Assembly: GCA_947380655.1 (NCBI GenBank) | Contig: CANCRX010000075.1 | Coordinates: forward strand, 1-14,312 | Direction: 5' to 3' | Source: Alcaligenaceae bacterium | Lineage (GTDB): Bacteria > Pseudomonadota > Gammaproteobacteria > Burkholderiales > Burkholderiaceae_B | DNA: 14,312 nucleotides | Part shown: one piece after another, positions 7,230 to 12,024 of the stretch | Layout: each line of letters begins with the position of its first letter | How positions within the stretch are numbered: the first letter of the stretch is position 1 | Notes under the pieces: generated by a model | The model's database searches: none | The model's input: only the letters and a program-made list of their open reading frames with translations | Told to the model about the DNA's origin: nothing | Made by a program: the position numbers and the translations under genes

Positions 7230-7263
7230 GTTGGCCAGTAAGTTGACCGCTCTGTTGACCGAC
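7228..7263 (+). repeat. Three 12-bp direct repeats after acnD
   Basis: Three adjacent 12-base units overlap the acnD stop codon: AAGTTGGCCAGT, AAGTTGACCGCT and CTGTTGACCGAC. The GTTGRCC core recurs at 7230, 7242 and 7254. They lie 57-92 bases before prpF. No clear -10 box follows at the right distance, so I do not call a promoter. It may be a small tandem duplication or a protein-binding site. Confidence 0.4.
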
Positions 7264-7319
7264 TAAGGCTTGTAGCGATCCATTGCATTGACGAAATATA
7301 TTTTTTTGAGGACAACCCT

Positions 7320-8516
7320 ATGACTCACCCAGCCCAGATCAAAGTACCAGCCACTTACATGCGTGGCGGCACGAGCAAAGGCGTGTTCTTTCGACTGCAG
7401 GACTTGCCCGCTGCGGCGCAAGTACCTGGTGCAGCACGTGATGCGTTACTGATGCGCGTGATCGGCAGCCCCGATCCTTATGGCAAGCAGATCGACGGCA
7501 TGGGTGCAGCAACCTCCAGCACGAGCAAAACAGTCATCCTCTCTAAAAGCACACGCCCTGACCACGACATCGACTACCTGTTTGGTCAGGTATCGATCGA
7601 TAAGCCCTTCGTGGACTGGAGCGGTAATTGCGGCAACTTGTCCGCCGCGGTGGGGCCATTCGGTATCACCAACGGTCTGGTCGATCCAAGCCGCATTCCA
7701 CAAAATGGCATCGCCGTCATCCGTATCTGGCAAGCCAACATCAGCAAGACGATCATTGCGCATGTGCCGATCACAAACGGTCTAGTGCAAGAGACTGGTG
7801 ATTTTGAACTCGACGGCGTGACCTTCCCCGCTGCTGAAGTCCAACTCGAATTCATGGACCCAGCTGCCGACGAAGAAGGCGCTGGCGGATCGATGTTTCC
7901 GACCGGCAATCTGGTGGACGACCTCGAAGTCCCTGGAGTGGGTACATTCAAAGCCACAATGATCAACGCAGGCATCCCGACTATTTTTGTCAATGCGGCT
8001 GACATTGGCTACAAGGGTACTGAATTACAGGACGACATCAACAGTGACGCCAAGGCACTGCAAATGTTTGAAACCATCCGCGCCTACGGTGCAGTTCGCA
8101 TGGGTCTAATCAAACATATCGACGAAGCCGCCAAACGCCAGCACACCCCAAAAGTCGCGTTTGTCGCCAAACCTGTTGATTACGTTTCCTCAAGCGGTAA
8201 ACCGGTTGCAGCCAAAGACGTCAACGTGCTGGTGCGCGCCATGTCGATGGGCAAACTGCATCACGCTATGATGGGTACCGCCGCAGTCGCGATCGGCACC
8301 GCTGCAGCGGTACCGGGCACACTGGTCAATCTCGCAGCCGGTGGTGGCAACCTGGAGGCTGTTCGCTTTGGTCACCCCTCGGGTACGTTGCGCGTCGGCG
8401 CACAGGCAACCAAAGTCGACGGTGAATGGACTGTCACCAAAGCCATCATGAGCCGCAGTGCACGTGTATTGATGGAAGGCTGGGTACGTGTTCCGGGCGA
8501 TACAATCAAAGCATGA
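7320..8516 (+). CDS. prpF: 2-methylaconitate cis-trans isomerase PrpF
   Basis: Isomerises the 2-methyl-trans-aconitate made by AcnD to the cis form that aconitase rehydrates to 2-methylisocitrate. The 398 residues match the family, which has the diaminopimelate-epimerase-like two-domain fold. The N-terminus has the typical MRGGTSKGVFF (14-24). Lys70 (TSSTSKTVILS) and Cys104 (DWSGNCGNLSAA) correspond to the active-site Lys73 and Cys107 described for Shewanella PrpF. A further glycine-rich motif is GGNLEAVRFGHPSG near residues 342-355. GAGG eight bases before the ATG supports the start. It follows acnD by 90 bases, and its TGA overlaps the next ATG by four bases (ATGA), implying coupled translation with the downstream membrane protein. 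Confidence 0.95.
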   Translation: MTHPAQIKVPATYMRGGTSKGVFFRLQDLPAAAQVPGAARDALLMRVIGSPDPYGKQIDGMGAATSSTSKTVILSKSTRPDHDIDYLFGQVSIDKPFVDWSGNCGNLSAAVGPFGITNGLVDPSRIPQNGIAVIRIWQANISKTIIAHVPITNGLVQETGDFELDGVTFPAAEVQLEFMDPAADEEGAGGSMFPTGNLVDDLEVPGVGTFKATMINAGIPTIFVNAADIGYKGTELQDDINSDAKALQMFETIRAYGAVRMGLIKHIDEAAKRQHTPKVAFVAKPVDYVSSSGKPVAAKDVNVLVRAMSMGKLHHAMMGTAAVAIGTAAAVPGTLVNLAAGGGNLEAVRFGHPSGTLRVGAQATKVDGEWTVTKAIMSRSARVLMEGWVRVPGDTIKA

Positions 8517-8908
8517 ACCATTACCTCTCCATCGCTTTAGTTTTCTCGTTCAGTTTGTTTACAACCTGCGCGTTTGTATTCTTTATCTCAGGTGCGTATC
8601 TGCTCTTGTTCAAAATCAATGATGTGAACAAAGCATTCAAGCATCCCTACCTCTCCGAGCAGCCGTTTGGTAAATATCCATTAGGCATCAGGATGGCGAT
8701 TTTGCTGGATTATTTTCTGCACATGATGTTTCCCAAATCCCGCATCTGGCTTGCTGGGCATGCGAATTTATTGCTCGCCCATGTCGATACAAAGAAAATC
8801 CCCTGGAATCTCAAATGGCCGATTGCCGGTCTGTGGGCAGGTTGCTTTATCGGCATGCTGGCGATGATGGTTTTATGGGCAATCATTCTGAGTGGCGCAG
8901 CTAAATGA
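8513..8908 (+). CDS. Uncharacterised small membrane protein, translationally coupled to prpF
   Basis: I do not recognise this 131-residue protein. Hydrophobic segments at about 5-33 (IALVFSFSLFTTCAFVFFIS and onward) and 104-127 (IAGLWAGCFIGMLAMMVLWA and onward) look like transmembrane helices. Between them is a basic, partly amphipathic middle part with GIRMAILLDYFLHMMF (58-73), possibly membrane-associated. The start chosen is the ATG within the prpF stop (ATGA, 8513-8516); a longer in-frame reading from 8426 would only overlap prpF coding sequence. Its own stop overlaps the next gene by the same ATGA arrangement, so the pair appears tied to prpF expression. There is no signal-peptidase motif, metal motif or enzyme signature. 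A role in transport, or as an anchor for the neighbouring GNAT, is speculation. Composition does not differ obviously from its neighbours. Confidence 0.8.
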   Translation: MNHYLSIALVFSFSLFTTCAFVFFISGAYLLLFKINDVNKAFKHPYLSEQPFGKYPLGIRMAILLDYFLHMMFPKSRIWLAGHANLLLAHVDTKKIPWNLKWPIAGLWAGCFIGMLAMMVLWAIILSGAAK

Positions 8909-9186
8909 CACTCTCTGTTTCGCACAACCAGGCAGGTCAGTGTTTTGAGGCGATGGTCGATGGCCATCGTTGCGTGGTTGACTACATCTTGCGTGATGGA
9001 GTCATAACGGTGACCTATACCGGTGTACCGGAAGCGGTCGGTGGACGCGGAATCGCAGCCGAACTCACCAAGTTTGTACTGGATGCCGCGACTCAGGCAG
9101 GCTGGAAACTGATCCCCGCCTGTAGTTACACCGCAGCCTATGTCAGGCGACACCCTGAATACAACAACATACTTAATAAAATTTAG
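8905..9186 (+). CDS. Mini-GNAT N-acetyltransferase-like protein (YjdJ/NATD1 type)
   Basis: A 93-residue protein resembling the short GCN5-related acetyltransferases of the PF14542 type. The acetyl-CoA loop appears as VGGRGIAAELTKFVLDAA (45-62), preceded by the strand VITVTYTGVPEA. The end carries the family's PACSYTAAYVRRHPEY (71-86). These one-domain proteins are about 90-100 residues, so it is complete. Their substrates are mostly unknown. The start ATG overlaps the stop of the membrane-protein gene (ATGA), making it the third member of a coupled chain from prpF. Context invites a link to acyl-CoA or protein acylation, but nothing in the sequence shows it. The acnB promoter region begins directly after its stop, and no terminator is visible between them. 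Confidence 0.82.
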   Translation: MTLSVSHNQAGQCFEAMVDGHRCVVDYILRDGVITVTYTGVPEAVGGRGIAAELTKFVLDAATQAGWKLIPACSYTAAYVRRHPEYNNILNKI

Positions 9187-9191
9187 TTATT

Positions 9192-9217
9192 TTTTAAGTC
9201 TTATATAAGATATAAGA
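9192..9217. promoter_or_regulatory. Palindromic operator candidate upstream of acnB (second copy)
   Basis: GTCTTATATAAGATATAAGA (9198-9217) is identical over 20 bases to 1178-1197 upstream of mdh. The 26-bp palindrome is symmetric at 10 of 13 pairs here. It ends 3 bp before the candidate acnB -35 box, almost the same geometry as at mdh. The GntR/HutC protein encoded at 340-1119 is the likeliest binder, by inference. Confidence 0.7.
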
Positions 9218-9220
9218 CAC

Positions 9221-9249
9221 TTGCTCCTACCGTATCTTCGCTCTACAAT
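9221..9249 (+). promoter_or_regulatory. Candidate sigma-70 promoter of acnB
   Basis: TTGCTC (9221-9226), a 17-base spacer and TACAAT (9244-9249, 5 of 6 to consensus). Transcription would begin near 9256, giving a leader of about 33 bases. With the palindrome centred about 52 bp upstream of the start site, an activating role is as likely as repression. Confidence 0.6.
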
Positions 9250-9288
9250 GAGTTGTATCCCTAATCTCACTTTTTCAAAGGCGCTCCC

Positions 9289-11874
9289 ATGCTTGAAGCT
9301 TATCGCCAACACGTTGCAGAACGTGCTGCACTTGGTATCCCACCACTGCCGCTGACTGCCAAACAAACTGCTGATCTGATTGAGTTGCTCAAGTCGCCAC
9401 CAGCTGGCGAAGGCCCAACCCTGGTTGAGCTGATTACCCATCGCGTCCCCGCAGGTGTAGATGATGCGGCCATGGTCAAAGCATCCTACCTCGCTGCTGT
9501 TGCGCTCGGTACAGAAAAGTGCCCGCTCATCACGCGTGGCAAAGCGACAGAACTGCTGGGCACCATGCTCGGTGGCTACAACATCGGGCCTCTGGTTGAT
9601 CTGCTCGACGACAAAGAAGTCGGTACCATCGCTGCGGATGGTCTGAAGAAAACCCTGTTAATGTTTGACGCATTCCATGACGTCAAAGACAAGGCTGACA
9701 AAGGCAACGCAAACGCTAAATCCGTGATGCAGAGTTGGGCTGATGGCGAGTGGTTTACCAGCCGCCCAGAGGTTCCTGAGAGCTTGACCGTCACAGTTTT
9801 CAAAGTCACTGGCGAAACCAACACGGATGATCTGTCACCTGCTCCTGATGCCTGGAGCCGTCCTGATATTCCTCTGCATGCCCTGGCGATGCACAAAAAT
9901 CCACGCCCCGGCATCGAGCCACAAGAGTCAGGCAAAATCGGCCCGATCAATTTCATCAACGATCTGAAAAAGAAAGGCAACCTGGTTGCCTACGTTGGTG
10001 ATGTGGTCGGTACAGGTTCCTCACGCAAATCAGCAACCAACTCCGTACTCTGGTTTACTGGCGAAGACATTCCTTTCGTTCCTAACAAGCGTTTCGGTGG
10101 TGTATGCCTGGGCAACAAGATTGCTCCGATTTTCTACAACACCATGGAAGATGCAGGCGCGTTGCCAATCGAGCTCGATGTTGCCAACATGAACATGGGC
10201 GATGTGGTTGAATTGCGCCCTTACGATGGCCAGGCACTGAAAGACGGCAAAGTCATCTCGACTTTCGAAGTCAAATCAGACGTACTGTTTGACGAAGTCC
10301 GTGCTGGCGGTCGTATCCCCCTGATCGTAGGTCGTGGCCTGACAGCTAAAGCGCGCGAAGCACTCGGCTTGCCACCCTCAACCCTGTTCCGTCTGCCACA
10401 CAATCCTGCAGCATCGACCAAGGGCTTTACACTGGCTCAAAAAATGGTTGGTCGTGCATGTGGTTTGCCAGAAGGCCAAGGCGTGCGCCCAGGTTCATAC
10501 TGCGAACCAAAGATGACCTCAGTCGGCAGCCAGGACACCACCGGCCCGATGACACGCGACGAACTCAAAGACCTCGCCTGCCTCGGATTCTCCGCGGATC
10601 TGGTGATGCAATCTTTCTGCCATACCGCAGCCTATCCAAAATCAGTCGACGTCAAAACACATCACACCTTGCCTCAGTTCATGAGCACACGTGGTGGTAT
10701 TTCACTGCGTCCTGGTGACGGCGTGATTCACTCATGGCTCAACCGTATGCTGTTGCCCGACACAGTCGGTACAGGCGGCGACTCGCACACACGTTTCCCG
10801 ATCGGCATCAGCTTCCCAGCGGGTTCAGGTCTGGTTGCGTTTGCTGCAGCCACCGGCGTAATGCCTCTGGACATGCCTGAGTCAATCCTGGTGCGTTTCA
10901 AAGGCAAAATGCAGCCTGGCGTCACACTGCGTGACCTCGTCAGCGCCATACCACTGTACGCCATCAAGCAAGGTCTGCTGACTGTTGAAAAACAGGGCAA
11001 GATCAATGCGTTCTCAGGACGTATTCTCGAGATCGAAGGCTTGCCAGATCTGAAAGTCGAGCAGGCCTTTGAATTGTCAGACGCCTCAGCCGAGCGCTCA
11101 GCCGCTGGTTGCACCGTGCACCTGAACAAAGAGCCCATCATCGAGTACATCAACAGCAACATCACCATGTTGAAGTGGATGATCGCCAATGGTTACGAAG
11201 ATGAGCGCAGCCTGGTTCGCCGGATCAAAGCCATGGAAGCCTGGCTTGCCAACCCACAACTGCTCGCTCCTGACGCAGATGCTGAATACGCTGAGATCAT
11301 TGAAATTGATCTGGCTGACATTCACGAGCCAATCGTTGCCTGCCCGAACGACCCTGATGATGTGAAAACGCTGTCAGAAGTCGCCGGTGTCAAGATTGAC
11401 GAAGTGTTTATCGGCAGCTGCATGACCAACATTGGTCACTTCCGTGCAGCCTCTAAGCTACTCGAAGGCAAGCGCGACATCCCTGTCAAACTCTGGGTCG
11501 CACCACCCACCAAAATGGATGCGGCACAGTTGACCGAAGAAGGCCACTACGGCGTCTTTGGCACAGCGGGTGCGCGGACAGAAATGCCAGGTTGCTCGTT
11601 GTGCATGGGTAACCAGGCACAGGTCCGCGAAGGCGCGACCGTGATTTCAACCAGCACACGTAACTTCCCCAACCGTTTGGGCAAGAACACCAACGTGTAC
11701 CTCGGCTCTGCCGAACTGGCTGCGATCGCCTCGAAGCTGGGCCGTCTGCCAACCAAAGCTGAGTACATGGCTGACATCGGTGTCATTAACGAAAACGGCG
11801 ACAAGATCTATCAGTACCTCAATTTTGACAAGATCGCCGATTACAAAGATGTCGCTGACACAGTGGATGCTTAA
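9289..11874 (+). CDS. acnB: Aconitate hydratase B (bifunctional aconitase / 2-methylisocitrate dehydratase)
   Basis: Main TCA-cycle aconitase, interconverting citrate and isocitrate. AcnB is also known to hydrate 2-methyl-cis-aconitate to 2-methylisocitrate, linking it to the prp genes upstream. The 861 residues are full length. The order is typical of AcnB: an N-terminal HEAT-like domain (about 1-160), the swivel domain early in the protein (GDVVGTGSSRKSATNSVLW), then the catalytic domains. [4Fe-4S] ligands are Cys711 (GSCMTNIGHF), Cys769 and Cys772 (MPGCSLCMGNQ), almost the same numbers as in E. coli (710, 769, 772). GDSHTRFPIG is another family motif. The start is fixed by family alignment (MLEAYRQHVAERAALGIPPLP), with a modest AAAGG before it. 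It has its own promoter candidate and ends before a strong terminator. E. coli AcnB also binds mRNA when its cluster is lost; nothing visible here tests that. Confidence 0.97.
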   Translation: MLEAYRQHVAERAALGIPPLPLTAKQTADLIELLKSPPAGEGPTLVELITHRVPAGVDDAAMVKASYLAAVALGTEKCPLITRGKATELLGTMLGGYNIGPLVDLLDDKEVGTIAADGLKKTLLMFDAFHDVKDKADKGNANAKSVMQSWADGEWFTSRPEVPESLTVTVFKVTGETNTDDLSPAPDAWSRPDIPLHALAMHKNPRPGIEPQESGKIGPINFINDLKKKGNLVAYVGDVVGTGSSRKSATNSVLWFTGEDIPFVPNKRFGGVCLGNKIAPIFYNTMEDAGALPIELDVANMNMGDVVELRPYDGQALKDGKVISTFEVKSDVLFDEVRAGGRIPLIVGRGLTAKAREALGLPPSTLFRLPHNPAASTKGFTLAQKMVGRACGLPEGQGVRPGSYCEPKMTSVGSQDTTGPMTRDELKDLACLGFSADLVMQSFCHTAAYPKSVDVKTHHTLPQFMSTRGGISLRPGDGVIHSWLNRMLLPDTVGTGGDSHTRFPIGISFPAGSGLVAFAAATGVMPLDMPESILVRFKGKMQPGVTLRDLVSAIPLYAIKQGLLTVEKQGKINAFSGRILEIEGLPDLKVEQAFELSDASAERSAAGCTVHLNKEPIIEYINSNITMLKWMIANGYEDERSLVRRIKAMEAWLANPQLLAPDADAEYAEIIEIDLADIHEPIVACPNDPDDVKTLSEVAGVKIDEVFIGSCMTNIGHFRAASKLLEGKRDIPVKLWVAPPTKMDAAQLTEEGHYGVFGTAGARTEMPGCSLCMGNQAQVREGATVISTSTRNFPNRLGKNTNVYLGSAELAAIASKLGRLPTKAEYMADIGVINENGDKIYQYLNFDKIADYKDVADTVDA

Positions 11875-11900
11875 TTAATTAAGCTTTCTCAGTAGTTAAG

Positions 11901-11928
11901 AAACCCGCTCCATGAGCGGGTTTTTTTT
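11901..11928 (+). terminator. Intrinsic terminator after acnB
   Basis: A 10-bp stem, AAACCCGCTC (11901-11910) with GAGCGGGTTT (11914-11923), a CAT loop and eight T (11921-11928). It separates acnB from acnA, so acnA should have its own promoter in the 96 bases that follow. I find no convincing -35/-10 pair there. Confidence 0.93.
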
Positions 11929-12024
11929 CGCCAATTACGCGCATACAGGAGTAGGATGAAAAAACAGGTACGCTTTTTTTCGTGTCAATGTATTAAACGA
12001 GCAGTTAAAAAGGAGCACAGCACC

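Noticed and set aside
6928..7266. Plus-strand 112-codon frame overlapping the end of acnD
   Set aside because: It is a frame-shifted shadow of the acnD swivel domain with no homology or ribosome site.
8426..8512. Longer in-frame start for the small membrane protein, adding 29 residues
   Set aside because: The extension lies entirely within prpF in another frame and puts a polar Cys/His-rich stretch before the first membrane helix; the ATGA overlap start at 8513 is the normal coupled arrangement.
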